Positions 16,147 to 25,217 of a DNA stretch of 64,000 nucleotides are shown here, one piece after another (position 1 is the stretch's first letter; the number at the start of each line of letters is the position of its first letter). Below the pieces are notes generated by a model. That model was not told where the DNA came from. It ran no database searches and saw only the letters and a program-made list of their open reading frames with translations. Made by a program: the position numbers and the translations under genes. The stretch is taken from contig CALIWR010000003.1 of NCBI GenBank assembly GCA_938046585.1, forward strand, positions 124,001-188,000. Direction: 5' to 3'. Origin of the DNA: an uncultured Propionibacteriaceae bacterium (GTDB taxonomy: Bacteria; Actinomycetota; Actinomycetes; Propionibacteriales; Propionibacteriaceae).

Positions 16147-17025
16147 TCAGGGGCGCATCAGGCGCTGGGGCAAGATTTCGGCCGCGAGACGTTCGAGTAC
16201 GTCGCCGGTGTCGTGGGCGAGGATTGGTCCATCGGGGAAGACGATCACGGCCGTGGTGACTTCCTCGCCGGTGATCTGCATCAGGGTGGCCCCGTGTTCG
16301 TCAACGTCGAGGCACAGGACTTTCCCTCGCAGGCTGGGGCAGACGCCGATTGCGGGGCGGGTCGAGCAGATCCAGCCCGGCGAGGCTCCTTCTCGGACCG
16401 CATCGCAGATAGCGTGCAAGCCGATCTGGCCTACGGCGGTGACCGCCTCGTGGGCGGTCAGGGCCTCGACTGCACCCCAGGCGTACCCGGCTTGCGGGGC
16501 CTCGATGTCGAGGATGTCCGCGATGGCGTGGCCAGAGATCCCACTGGGGCCGTGGAGCAGGAACCGGTCGGCGGTGATGACGCCCAGTCGTCCGCCCTGG
16601 TGGTCGGCGATGGCGGCGACTCGTTCGATCGGGTGCTCGCCGGTGATCGCGCAGTGGCAGGCGGGGGTTCGGGCCGAGGCCAGCAGCGCAGCGGCCTCGG
16701 TCTCGTCCGCCCAGCGTAGGGTTCCCAGCAGGTGGGCGCTGGCGACGGTGATCCGAATGCCCGGATCGGCCGCGTCCATGGTGATGTCGAGGCGTACCTC
16801 CACTGGGCTGTCAAGGCCGGCCAGGGGCGTGCCCGGGGCCGGGCAGGCTGCGATCAGCAGGCACCCGTCCGCGCGTAGGGCGTGGGCGACCGGGATGGGG
16901 GCCGAGGGGTCGATGCGGTACGCGGTGAGGTCGGCGCTGCCCGCGCCGGACAGGAGCCTGCGGGCGGTACGGCGGGCGCACCGGGCGATGTCGGGCTGAG
17001 GGTCTTCGGTGACTGTCACGCGCAT
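16147..17025 (-). CDS. DUF2470/HugZ-like protein, probable haem or iron metabolism
   Basis: The 292-residue cytoplasmic protein begins with ARCARRTARRLLSGAGSADL and then alternating strands, including an 'RLDITMDAADPGIRITVAS' segment. That is the layout of actinobacterial DUF2470 proteins related to haem-utilisation split-barrel enzymes. The C-terminal half (around ATLMQITGEEVTTAVIVF) is not recognised. The start at ATG 17025 follows AGGAAGGC. An IdeR-like box lies 42 bases upstream, and the downstream gene (DUF1540) also has iron boxes, supporting a role in iron homeostasis. The exact reaction is unknown. Confidence 0.5.
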   Translation of the reverse strand: MRVTVTEDPQPDIARCARRTARRLLSGAGSADLTAYRIDPSAPIPVAHALRADGCLLIAACPAPGTPLAGLDSPVEVRLDITMDAADPGIRITVASAHLLGTLRWADETEAAALLASARTPACHCAITGEHPIERVAAIADHQGGRLGVITADRFLLHGPSGISGHAIADILDIEAPQAGYAWGAVEALTAHEAVTAVGQIGLHAICDAVREGASPGWICSTRPAIGVCPSLRGKVLCLDVDEHGATLMQITGEEVTTAVIVFPDGPILAHDTGDVLERLAAEILPQRLMRP

Positions 17026-17066
17026 GCCTTCCTGATGTTGCCCTGGCCGTACGATCGGCGGCGACT

Positions 17067-17085
17067 GCAGGTGAGGCTACCCTCA
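17067..17085. promoter_or_regulatory. DtxR/IdeR-like iron box upstream of the DUF2470-like gene
   Basis: GCAGGTGAGGCTACCCTCA agrees with the 19-base iron-box consensus at 14 positions. It also forms the inverted repeat GGTGAGG/CCTCACC. It is placed 42-60 bases before the start codon, a normal operator position. Confidence 0.5.
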
Positions 17086-17124
17086 CCACCGCATCGCCTC
17101 GAGCACCACCCTCCGCGCAGGGAT

Positions 17125-17748
17125 TCAGTGCGCTAGCAGAGACTCCCGCCAGGTCTGGAGCCGGCTTACGGCTCGCTTCAGGCTCGGACTGGCTTGTGCG
17201 GCCACGGCAACATTCCACCGCTCACGCGCATACTCATGGAGCCGAAGCACATACAGGGGGCCAGGCTGGTCATGGGACACCATGTCCTTGCGTAGCAGCC
17301 GGGACTGGGATTCTTGGCAAAGACCGAGCAGCGTGGCCTTAGCATGAGATAGGGATTCCGGATCCCGGGGAACCCGATGGTGTTTGATCTGGAAGTGGGA
17401 GGCGAATCCCGCGGTGTCCGCCAACAGCCAGCTCTCAGTCATCGGGTGTACGAGTTGCAATAGAAACTTCCGGCTCGGTGAGGCTTCTTCGATCGGTTGA
17501 GCCTCTTCGAGCAGCCCTCTCTGCAAGTCGACTGGGCATCTCCCGTCCGTGTCGCGGAACACTACCCACGGCTCAGCAAGGGTGACCCGGGAGAATTTAC
17601 GAATCAAGACATCAAGATTGCGGGAACCTTTTTTCGTCGCCCATTTAGTCGTATCGAAGCGTAATCCGACATGGGTGAGAAGAGTCTCGACCATGCCGCG
17701 ATCTGATTCGCCCTCAACGGCTACACCGACCAAGGGATTATCGTCCAT
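17125..17748 (-). CDS. TOPRIM/DUF4276-like nuclease partner of an OLD-type ATPase
   Basis: The 207-residue protein fits the TOPRIM plan: an N-terminal strand with the acidic VEGESD (Glu12, Glu14), then FRDTDG (Asp66, Asp68), the DxD pair that binds metal. TESWLLADTAGF around residue 110 is typical of the DUF4276 group. Its ATG lies two bases after the stop of the ATPase gene at 17751, so the two are co-translated. ATPase/TOPRIM pairs (OLD-like, PARIS) act in phage defence by cutting nucleic acid when triggered. The specific trigger is unknown. Unlike most genes around it, it is moderately A/T-rich. Confidence 0.62.
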   Translation of the reverse strand: MDDNPLVGVAVEGESDRGMVETLLTHVGLRFDTTKWATKKGSRNLDVLIRKFSRVTLAEPWVVFRDTDGRCPVDLQRGLLEEAQPIEEASPSRKFLLQLVHPMTESWLLADTAGFASHFQIKHHRVPRDPESLSHAKATLLGLCQESQSRLLRKDMVSHDQPGPLYVLRLHEYARERWNVAVAAQASPSLKRAVSRLQTWRESLLAH

Positions 17749-17750
17749 GG

Positions 17751-18911
17751 TCAGCGGCTTCGCGAGGCCTGGAGTAGGCCCGATAGGTCACCAGGGGAGA
17801 TTAATCTGTTCACCACATCAGAGGGGGACCACACACCCGATTCCAGGTCGTGCGCCGCGGCGTCGATCGTGGACAGCAGATCGGCCTGTGTCCCGTTCCC
17901 GGTTACCCGCAGTACGAGCACTTCCTCGGGGCGGATCCCTTCATCGTCGAGGATCTCAGGGGCATGCGTCGACAGGAGTACCTGCAGATCACTGGAGCGC
18001 TGGGCCGTGGCCAGCACCGAGGGGATTGTCTTGACAATGGCCGAGTTCAGTGACAGCTCGGGATCCTCTAAGAGAAGAATCCCCGAACCCGTCGGGGCCT
18101 TGATCACGGTCCACAGCAATCCGATGAGGCGCAGGGTGCCGTCGGAGAACTCGGTCTCGCGCTGGGCTGACGGATTCGAGCGCCAGTTCCGGTATCCCGC
18201 CTTGAGATGGGGCGTCCCGGAGGGGTCCACCTCGATCTCGAGCGTCTCGAATTCGGGGACGGCTGACTGGAGGGCGGTCTGGATACGTTTCATCCAGGCA
18301 TCGCGGGTCCGTTTGGGAGTTCCATTCATCTCGGAAATGAAGGAGCCTCCGAAGGGATCTCTGCCGACCGTCGAAGCCCGGCTCGGGTCCCGGATGATCT
18401 GGGGAACCAGATGGAAATATTGGGCCTTGGCCAGGTGCTCTACGACCTTGCGGAATCTCTGGTTGGCGCTGATCTGCTCGATATGAGTCTGGGTCAGTAG
18501 CTCCGAATCCGCATGATCATTTTTATCGGGTCGCTGGAGAATTCTCTTCCCGTTACGGTCGACGATCTCCGCATCGACGATCGGGCGATTATGCCCCCCA
18601 GACTCACCTTTAATGGACAGCCGATAGTGCCACTTGTCGTCGCCGTCCTCGAGATCCAGGTCGATGATCAACCGGCCGTTGCGGTGGTTGCGCGAGAAGA
18701 GGCTGCGGACCTTGCTGATCCCACCGCGCCGGGACACTGCGCTCGACAGCCCCCCACCCGGAGCCGCGATATCGCCCAGGAACCGGAACAGGTCCAGGAG
18801 ATTGGACTTCCCGGCGGCATTCGGGCCCACGATGAACAGGCGACGGTCGATAGGGAAGCTGACCGACGTGAAATTGCGCCAGTTGTCCGCTGACACCCGG
18901 GTGATCCGCAT
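17751..18911 (-). CDS. OLD-like AAA ATPase (AAA_15/21 type)
   Basis: The 386-residue ABC/SMC-like ATPase has the N-terminal signature MRITRVSADNWRNF, Walker A GPNAAGKSN at 29-37, the signature-like FSDGTLRLIGLLW near 265, Walker B ILLLEDPELSLN near 288 and the switch His in LLSTHAPEIL near 315. There is no internal TOPRIM domain; that function is supplied by the next gene, so this is a split (class 2-type) OLD system. It is first in a two-gene operon. The start is ATG 18911. A defence role is inferred from architecture. Confidence 0.78.
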   Translation of the reverse strand: MRITRVSADNWRNFTSVSFPIDRRLFIVGPNAAGKSNLLDLFRFLGDIAAPGGGLSSAVSRRGGISKVRSLFSRNHRNGRLIIDLDLEDGDDKWHYRLSIKGESGGHNRPIVDAEIVDRNGKRILQRPDKNDHADSELLTQTHIEQISANQRFRKVVEHLAKAQYFHLVPQIIRDPSRASTVGRDPFGGSFISEMNGTPKRTRDAWMKRIQTALQSAVPEFETLEIEVDPSGTPHLKAGYRNWRSNPSAQRETEFSDGTLRLIGLLWTVIKAPTGSGILLLEDPELSLNSAIVKTIPSVLATAQRSSDLQVLLSTHAPEILDDEGIRPEEVLVLRVTGNGTQADLLSTIDAAAHDLESGVWSPSDVVNRLISPGDLSGLLQASRSR

Positions 18912-18974
18912 CGCTGAGACCTCCGATCCGATGGTTGCCCATCAGAGGATAGGGCCCAGACCCTGGGGCCAGGA

Positions 18975-20801
18975 TCAGATTCGGCGCCGGGCGGCTCCCC
19001 GGTCAGCGGACTGGGCCAGCGAGCCGTACACCCGAAGCGCCTGGGAGACCTGCCGGTCACGGCTGGCGGGCGCCCAGCCTTGCCGGTCGCGGCGGGCTCG
19101 CCGCTCGGCCAGCTCGGCATCGGACACCAGCAGGGTGATCCGGCGTTCGGGGATCGAGATCTCGATCTGGTCACCGTCCTCGACCAGCCCGATCGGTCCG
19201 CCGGCGGCGGCCTCGGGGGAAATATGCCCGATCGACAGCCCGGACGATCCGCCCGAGAATCGGCCGTCGGTGATCAACGCGCAGACCGGGCCCAGCCCGA
19301 TCCCCTTCAGGTACGAAGTCGGGTACAGCATCTCCTGCATCCCTGGCCCGCCCCGGGGCCCTTCGTACCGGACCACCACCACATCGCCGGCTACGATCTG
19401 GCCGCCGAGGATCTGCTCGACCGCCTGTTCCTGGGATTCTGAGACCCGGGCCCGGCCACGGAAGGTCCACTGCTCGGCGGGCACCCCAGCAGTTTTGACG
19501 ATGCAGCCGTCCGGGGCCAGGTTGCCGGTCAGCACCGCCAGCCCGCCGTCGCTGGTGTACGGGGTCTGGACCGAGCGGATACAGCCCGTCACGCCGTCGG
19601 TGTCCAGTGTGGTCCAGCGGTTGCTGGAGGAGAAGGCCTCGGTGGTTCGGACCCCGCCCGGAGCCGCGTACCAGAGGTCAGCCGGCTCGGCGCCGCCGCG
19701 GATATCCCAATGCCTGAGCCATTCCGCCAGCGACGGGGAGTGAACGGCGTGGACCCCGGTATGCAGCAGCCCGCCGCGGTGCAATTCGCCTAGGATCGCG
19801 GGGATCCCGCCGGCTCGGTGCACATCCTGCATGTAGAAGTCGTGCGAATTCGGCGCCACCTTAGCCAGGCACGGCGTCGAGCGGCTGAGCCGGTCAATGT
19901 CGGCCTGGGTGAAATCAACCCGGCCCTCCTGCGCCGCGGCCAGCAGGTGCAGCACGGTATTAGTCGACCCGCCCATGGCGATATCGACCCGCATCGCGTT
20001 CTCGAAGGCCTCTTTGGTCGCGATCGACAACGGTAGAACGGATTCGTCGTCGCCTCGGTAATACCGTTCGGCCAGCTCGACCACCAGCCGGCCGGCCCGC
20101 AAGAAGAGGTCCCGGCGGGCGATGGCGGTCGCCAAGGTGGACCCATTGCCCGGCAGCGCCAACCCGAGCGCCTCCACCAGGCAGTTCATCGAATTCGCGG
20201 TGAACATCCCCGAACACGAGCCGCAGGTCGGGCAGGCGCTCGCCTCAATCCGTTCCAGCTGCTGATCGTCGGTGTCTGGGTCTACCGCCCGTACCATCGC
20301 GTCGATCAGGTCCAGCGAGGTCTCGACCTCACCGTCCACGAGGGCTTTCCCGGCCTCCATCGGGCCGCCCGAGACGAAGACGGTGGGAATGTTGAGCCGG
20401 AGCGCGGCCAACAGCATTCCGGGCGTGATCTTGTCGCAATTCGAGATGCACACCAGGGCATCGGCGCAGTGCGCATTCACCATGTACTCGACGCTGTCGG
20501 CGATGAGTTCCCGGCTGGGTAGCGAGTAGAGCATCCCGCCGTGCCCCATCGCGATCCCGTCGTCCACGGCAATGGTGTTGAACTCGCGTCCGACCCCGCC
20601 GGCCTCCTCGATCGCCGACGCGACTAGCCGTCCCATATCGCGCAGGTGGACATGCCCGGGCACGAACTGGGTAAACGAATTCGCTATCGCAACAATCGGC
20701 TTGCCAAAATCGGCGTCAGTCATGCCGGTCGCCCGCCACAAGGCGCGGGCCCCAGCCATCTGGCGGCCATGCGTGCTGGTGCGGGAACGCAGAACAGGCA
20801 T
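18975..20801 (-). CDS. ilvD: Dihydroxy-acid dehydratase
   Basis: IlvD converts 2,3-dihydroxy-3-methylbutanoate or -pentanoate into the 2-keto acids for valine, leucine and isoleucine synthesis, using an Fe-S cluster and Mg. The 608-residue product carries the cluster cysteines in SNCDKITPGM and CPTCGSCSGMFTANSMNCL, the conserved GGSTNTVLHL motif, and the C-terminal DGRFSGGSSGLSIGHISPEA. The start MPVLRSRTSTHGRQMAGAR is canonical. The gene is alone; no other ilv genes are in the window. Confidence 0.97.
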   Translation of the reverse strand: MPVLRSRTSTHGRQMAGARALWRATGMTDADFGKPIVAIANSFTQFVPGHVHLRDMGRLVASAIEEAGGVGREFNTIAVDDGIAMGHGGMLYSLPSRELIADSVEYMVNAHCADALVCISNCDKITPGMLLAALRLNIPTVFVSGGPMEAGKALVDGEVETSLDLIDAMVRAVDPDTDDQQLERIEASACPTCGSCSGMFTANSMNCLVEALGLALPGNGSTLATAIARRDLFLRAGRLVVELAERYYRGDDESVLPLSIATKEAFENAMRVDIAMGGSTNTVLHLLAAAQEGRVDFTQADIDRLSRSTPCLAKVAPNSHDFYMQDVHRAGGIPAILGELHRGGLLHTGVHAVHSPSLAEWLRHWDIRGGAEPADLWYAAPGGVRTTEAFSSSNRWTTLDTDGVTGCIRSVQTPYTSDGGLAVLTGNLAPDGCIVKTAGVPAEQWTFRGRARVSESQEQAVEQILGGQIVAGDVVVVRYEGPRGGPGMQEMLYPTSYLKGIGLGPVCALITDGRFSGGSSGLSIGHISPEAAAGGPIGLVEDGDQIEISIPERRITLLVSDAELAERRARRDRQGWAPASRDRQVSQALRVYGSLAQSADRGAARRRI

Positions 20802-20915
20802 CGGGAAGGTCCTCTCGTGTCCGGATCAGGCTAGCCATGGCGTCACGCCTGACCGGGCCGGGTCCAAACCCCGACAACCGACCACCACTATCCGCGTATT
20901 CCGCCCGCCGCGTGG

Positions 20916-21977
20916 TCAGTTCCGCCGACCACCGGTGAAGCCCAGCAGCCACAACAGATACAGACCACCCAGCGCTGAACTCACCAGGCCGACCGGGATC
21001 TGGAAGGGACTCAGCAGCCGCCCGGCGACGAAGTCCGCCAGCAGCAGGACAGTGGCCCCGACCATGAAGGATGGCAGCAGACTCATCCCGGCCGAGCGGC
21101 ACATCCGGCGAGCCAGCTGAGGGGCCGCCAATGCCAGGAACCCGATCGGGCCACACGTCGCAACACAGACCGCCGCCAGCACCACCGCGTACCCGATCAT
21201 CGTGGCCCGGGTCCGCCGGACCCGCAATCCCAGCCCGGCAGCTGAGTCGTCGCCCAATTCCAGGATCCGCCCTGGCCCAGCTATCCACAGCCCAACCGGC
21301 AGCAGTACGGCAGCGATCAACAGCAGGGGAGCGACGCTTTGCCAGCCGATGCCGTTCAGGCTGCCGTGCTGCCAGGTTTTGGCGGCTTCCGCTGATTCAA
21401 TGCTGGTAGCGGCCAGCAGGTAGTCGTTGAGCGAGGCCAGCATCTGCCCAAGCGCGATCCCGGTCAGTACCAGAACATCTCCACCCACCCCGCGCCGCAG
21501 GGTCAACACCACCACGATCACGGCGGTTACCGCGCCGCCTAAGATCGCCCCAGCGCCGGTGGTGAGGGTGCTGGTGCTGCCCAAAGCCAGGATCATCAAC
21601 AGCCCACCAGTAGTGGCGCCACGCAGGAAACCGACGATATCGGGGCTTCCTAGCGGATTGCGGGACACGCTTTGGAACAACGCCCCGGACACCCCCAGCA
21701 GACCGCCGATGAGCAGCGCCCCCACCACCCGCGGCAGCCGCTGCTGTAGCACGATGAACGGTGCCAGACCCTCGCCGCGGCCCCGTAACACCTCGACCAT
21801 CTCAGCCAGGCAGACCGGATAAGTCCCGGTCGTCAGGGATGCTGCGGCGCCGGCCAGGGCCACCAGCAGCGTGACCGCGACCACCGCCAGCGAGCGGGCG
21901 TGCAGGAGCAGCGTGAACCGCGAGCCGACCCGCAGGTGCCCGGTCGGCGCTCCAAGCCGTACGGTCGGGGATGTCAT
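20916..21977 (-). CDS. Fe-siderophore ABC transporter permease (FecCD family), second subunit
   Basis: This is a 353-residue polytopic membrane protein with about nine to ten hydrophobic helices. FecCD motifs include QQRLPRVVGALLIGGLLGVSG near the N-terminus, SRNPLGSPDIVGF, and GPIGFLALAAPQLARRMC near the ATPase-coupling loop. It starts at ATG 21977, overlapping the stop of the first permease by 4 bases. Together they would form the heterodimeric membrane channel for an Fe3+-siderophore, driven by the ATPase at 24205-25065. Substrate specificity cannot be read. Confidence 0.92.
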   Translation of the reverse strand: MTSPTVRLGAPTGHLRVGSRFTLLLHARSLAVVAVTLLVALAGAAASLTTGTYPVCLAEMVEVLRGRGEGLAPFIVLQQRLPRVVGALLIGGLLGVSGALFQSVSRNPLGSPDIVGFLRGATTGGLLMILALGSTSTLTTGAGAILGGAVTAVIVVVLTLRRGVGGDVLVLTGIALGQMLASLNDYLLAATSIESAEAAKTWQHGSLNGIGWQSVAPLLLIAAVLLPVGLWIAGPGRILELGDDSAAGLGLRVRRTRATMIGYAVVLAAVCVATCGPIGFLALAAPQLARRMCRSAGMSLLPSFMVGATVLLLADFVAGRLLSPFQIPVGLVSSALGGLYLLWLLGFTGGRRN

Positions 21978-23014
21978 GCGCGCCTCCGGGACACGGCCAG
22001 CAGCAGGAGGACAGGAGCCCCGACGAAGGCGGTCACGATCCCGGCCTCCAGTTCGGCCGGGCGGACCAACAGCCGACCCGCCACATCAGCGGTCAGCAGC
22101 AGCCCGGCGCCGGCCACCAATGACCAGGCCAGCAGCCGACGCTGGTCGGCGCCCACCAGCAGCCGTACGGCGTGAGGCACCACCAGCCCGACAAAAGAGA
22201 TCGGGCCGACCGCGGCCGTGGCCGCCCCGCACAGCAGGGTGATCGCGACGAAGGCCCCGCCCCGTACCAGACGCAGATTCACCCCCAGCGCAGTGGCCTG
22301 CTCGTCCCCCAGCGCCAACGCGTTCAGGCTGTGCGCCGAGGTCAAGGCCAGGGCCAGCCCGGCGGCCAGGAACGGCGACACCCACAGCAGGATCTGAAGG
22401 TCACGGCCTTCCAACGAGCCCACCACCCAGAACCGGTAGGAGTCGAAGAGCTTGGTGTGGTACATGGTGACGGTCCCGGTGATCGACGACAGGCTGGCAC
22501 CCAGCGCTACCCCGGCGAGCACCAGCCGGGCCGGCCCCGCATCAGCCGCCCGGCGCGCCATCAGGTGGACCAGGACCGCGGCCGCGGCAGCGCCGGCGAA
22601 GGCGAAGAGCAGATACTGATGCACCGAGACCAGACCCAGACCGCCGATGGCGGTGACCACGGCCAGCGAAGCCCCGGCGTTGACCCCGAGGATGCCGGGC
22701 TCGGCCAGCGGGTTACGCGTCAAGGCCTGCATCACGACGCCGGCTACGGCCAGGCAAGCCCCGACCACGACCGCGAGCGCGGTGCGATGGATCCGCAGCC
22801 CCCAGATAATCCGGCTGGGCACGGACGCGTCATGGGCCAGCAGCCCCTGCCAGACCTGCGTCGGGGTCAGCTCCCGCGACCCGAGGGCCAAACTCTCGGT
22901 GATCAGCAGCGCCAGCGCCGTCACCGCCACCAGTACCGGCCAGAGCCGCCACCGGGGCCGATTCGGCCGGCCGTGGGGCGTACGGTCTGACCGGTGCGCC
23001 ACGCTAGCGGGCAC
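21974..23014 (-). CDS. Fe-siderophore ABC transporter permease (FecCD family), first subunit
   Basis: This FecCD-family permease has IIWGLRIHRTALAVVVGACL, MQALTRNPLAEPGILGVNAG and the coupling-loop motif GPISFVGLVVPHAVRLLVG. Start choice: GTG 23014 is proposed, because the longer TTG 23068 frame would run through the iron box. GTG 22999 is another option. It is transcribed away from the binding-protein gene, so the 75-base gap with the IdeR box could serve both directions. Its stop overlaps the second permease start. Confidence 0.88.
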   Translation of the reverse strand: MPASVAHRSDRTPHGRPNRPRWRLWPVLVAVTALALLITESLALGSRELTPTQVWQGLLAHDASVPSRIIWGLRIHRTALAVVVGACLAVAGVVMQALTRNPLAEPGILGVNAGASLAVVTAIGGLGLVSVHQYLLFAFAGAAAAAVLVHLMARRAADAGPARLVLAGVALGASLSSITGTVTMYHTKLFDSYRFWVVGSLEGRDLQILLWVSPFLAAGLALALTSAHSLNALALGDEQATALGVNLRLVRGGAFVAITLLCGAATAAVGPISFVGLVVPHAVRLLVGADQRRLLAWSLVAGAGLLLTADVAGRLLVRPAELEAGIVTAFVGAPVLLLLAVSRRRA

Positions 23015-23070
23015 GCCGAATCGTTCTCGAGGGGTAAAACCCCAGGGGATGGGTGGCCAATGACACAAGC

Positions 23071-23089
23071 AAAGGTTAGCCTTACCAGT
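23071..23089. promoter_or_regulatory. DtxR/IdeR-type iron box in the divergent fec promoter
   Basis: AAAGGTTAGCCTTACCAG includes AGGTTAGCCTTACC, a good match to the iron-box core AGGTTAGGCTAACC (two differences). It also contains TAGCCT, a plausible -10 hexamer eight bases from the ATG at 23090. A leaderless mRNA repressed directly by Fe-IdeR would result. Confidence 0.65.
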
Positions 23090-24208
23090 ATGGCTAGTCG
23101 TGAATCCCGCACCCCAGGATCGACGCTCACCCGACGTACGCTCCTGGCGGGTACCGCCGTTTCGGCCCTGACGGCCGCGGCGTCTTGTTCCTCGGCGTCG
23201 ATCAGCTCGCCGTCGCCATCAAGTTCGGCCGCTGGATCCTCCAGTTCGGCCTCTGGATCCTCCAGCTCGGCCACTGCCTCAGCGTCGAAGCTCCCGAAGT
23301 CCACCGCCGTCCCGACCCAGCTCGAGGACGGGATGGGCTCGGGCAAGCCGGACGGAGCCTTCCCCCGGACCGTGCACCACTACCAGGGCCAGACCACCAT
23401 CAAGACCGCCCCGACCAAGGTGGTGATCATCGCCACCGGCCAGCTGGATGCGATGCTGGAGCTTGGGATGTGCCCGATCGGCTCGACGACCGCCTCCGGC
23501 GCGGAGGGTGCGGTCCCGCAGTACCTGAAGGATTCCCACCAAGGGCAGGCCAGCGCCCTGGCTGCGATTACCGAGGTCGGTTCGCGTACCAAGCCGGACA
23601 TCGAGGCCATCGGCCGGCTGCACCCCGACCTGATCCTCACCAACATCTCCGGCAAGGACGACGCCGACACTCTCTACCGGAACCTGAGCGAGATCGCCGC
23701 GACCGTCACCACGCGAGGCACCGGGCAGTTCTGGAAGAGTGACTTGCTGTTGCTGGCTGATGCCCTCGGCAAACGCGAGGCCGCGCAGAAACTGCTGAAT
23801 GAGCTGGCGATCCACGCCAAGGCTGCGGGCGAGAATCTGGCTGGGGCCGGCGCCGTCTCGTTGCTGCGGAAGAACGGTGACAAGCTGCGGATCTTCGGCC
23901 CGATCTCGTTCGCCGGCTCAGTCCTCGCCGATATGGGCCTGCCACGGCCCGCGACCCAACAGTTCACCGACGGGGTTTCCAAGGAGATCTCGGCCGAGAC
24001 CCTCGACCAGGCCGACGGTGACTGGCTCCTCTACGCCGTCCAGGGCGGCAAGGAGACCGAGCTGACCGGCCAGGCGCTGTGGTCATCGCTGAAGGCCGTG
24101 TCCAAGAACCACGCCTTCAAGGTGGACGACGACCCGTTCTTCCTGAACGCTGGCCCGACCGCCGCTCGGCTGGTCCGGGAGCAGATCGGCAAGTACGTCT
24201 CGCCTTGA
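23090..24208 (+). CDS. Fe-siderophore ABC transporter substrate-binding lipoprotein
   Basis: The 372-residue product starts MASRESRTPGSTLTRRTLLA: twin arginines, a hydrophobic stretch and a lipobox-like TAAASC, so it is a Tat- or Sec-exported lipoprotein. A Ser-rich linker follows, then the FecB/PeriBP_2 fold (VVIIATGQLDAMLELGMCPIG, GSRTKPDIEAIGRLHPDLIL). ATG 23090 immediately follows an IdeR box; ATG 23060 is an alternative that would put the box inside the gene. The ATPase gene overlaps its stop. It captures Fe-siderophore outside the membrane. The exact siderophore is unknown. Confidence 0.9.
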   Translation: MASRESRTPGSTLTRRTLLAGTAVSALTAAASCSSASISSPSPSSSAAGSSSSASGSSSSATASASKLPKSTAVPTQLEDGMGSGKPDGAFPRTVHHYQGQTTIKTAPTKVVIIATGQLDAMLELGMCPIGSTTASGAEGAVPQYLKDSHQGQASALAAITEVGSRTKPDIEAIGRLHPDLILTNISGKDDADTLYRNLSEIAATVTTRGTGQFWKSDLLLLADALGKREAAQKLLNELAIHAKAAGENLAGAGAVSLLRKNGDKLRIFGPISFAGSVLADMGLPRPATQQFTDGVSKEISAETLDQADGDWLLYAVQGGKETELTGQALWSSLKAVSKNHAFKVDDDPFFLNAGPTAARLVREQIGKYVSP

Positions 24209-25065
24209 TCACCGAGCTGATCCGGCCCGCCGTACTCGAGGGACGAGACCTACACCTGGGGTACGGCGGGGCCGACGTGGTGGCGGGTATGGACGTCACC
24301 ATCACCACCGGTTCTTTTACGGTGATCGTCGGCCCGAACGCCTGCGGCAAGTCGACGCTGCTGCGTTCCCTCAGCAAGGTCCTGCCGCCGCGGGCGGGTC
24401 ATGTCCTGCTCGACGGCAAACAGATCGCCATGATGCGCCCGAAAGCTTTTGCCCGCCAGGTTGGTTTCCTGGCGCAGTCGTCGATCGCCCCGGAAGGAAT
24501 CACCGTCCACGAGCTGGTCAGCCGGGGCCGATACCCGTACCAGAGTGTTCTTCACCAGTGGTCGGACGAGGACGATGCCCAGGTCAGCGCCGCCATGGCC
24601 CGTACCCATGTCGATGACCTGGCCCGGCGCCGGGTCGCGGAATTGTCCGGGGGCCAGCGGCAGCGGGTGTGGATCGCGATGGCCCTGGCGCAGCAGACCC
24701 GGGTGTTGCTGCTGGACGAGCCCACCACGTATCTGGACTTGGCCCACCAGGTCGAGGTGCTCGATCTGTGCCGGGAGCTCAACCAGGCGCTGGCGACGAC
24801 GGTAGTCGCGGTGCTGCACGATCTGAACCAGGCCTGCCGGTACGCGGACCGGATGATCGCGATGCGAGACGGCCAGATCGTGCTGGAGGGCCCGCCGGCG
24901 CAGGTGATGACGGCCGAGACGGTTGGGCAGGTCTTCGGTCTTCACGTCGAGATCCACCCTGACCCGGTCACCGGGACGCCGATGGTGATCCCGGCTGCGC
25001 CCCGTACCCCGCAACAATCGGTTTGGCCCCTGATCTCGGACGTACCCAGACCTGATCCGGACTGA
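24205..25065 (+). CDS. Fe-siderophore ABC transporter ATP-binding protein (FecE/FepC type)
   Basis: The 286-residue ATPase has Walker A GPNACGKSTLL, Q-loop QVGFLAQ, signature LSGGQRQRVWIAMALAQ, Walker B VLLLDEPTTYLD and switch-His AVLHDLNQACRYAD. All are intact and typical of FepC. The start is probably TTG 24205, within the TGA of the binding-protein gene (TTGA overlap). Any longer start would sit deep inside that gene. It powers the two FecCD permeases encoded on the other strand. Confidence 0.93.
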   Translation: MITELIRPAVLEGRDLHLGYGGADVVAGMDVTITTGSFTVIVGPNACGKSTLLRSLSKVLPPRAGHVLLDGKQIAMMRPKAFARQVGFLAQSSIAPEGITVHELVSRGRYPYQSVLHQWSDEDDAQVSAAMARTHVDDLARRRVAELSGGQRQRVWIAMALAQQTRVLLLDEPTTYLDLAHQVEVLDLCRELNQALATTVVAVLHDLNQACRYADRMIAMRDGQIVLEGPPAQVMTAETVGQVFGLHVEIHPDPVTGTPMVIPAAPRTPQQSVWPLISDVPRPDPD

Positions 25066-25110
25066 ACAACCCTTCCCTCTGCCTCGGATTGGCCCGTGCC
25101 CTGGGCCGCT

Positions 25111-25182
25111 CAACAGCGGGCCAAACCCCGGCTTGGGGATCCGGGTCTGCGATCGGGTCGCGGATATGTCCGCAGTTGTGCC
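25111..25182. repeat. Dispersed palindromic element, copy C
   Basis: CAACAGCGGGCCAAACCCC (25111-25129) and TGTCCGCAGTTGTGCC (25167-25182) are inverted relatives of the arms at 3031-3108 and 35829-35918. The element lies between the iron ATPase gene and the symporter gene. Confidence 0.5.
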
Positions 25183-25217
25183 CCGCAATGGCAGAGCATG
25201 GGCTACGGTCTCGTGGC

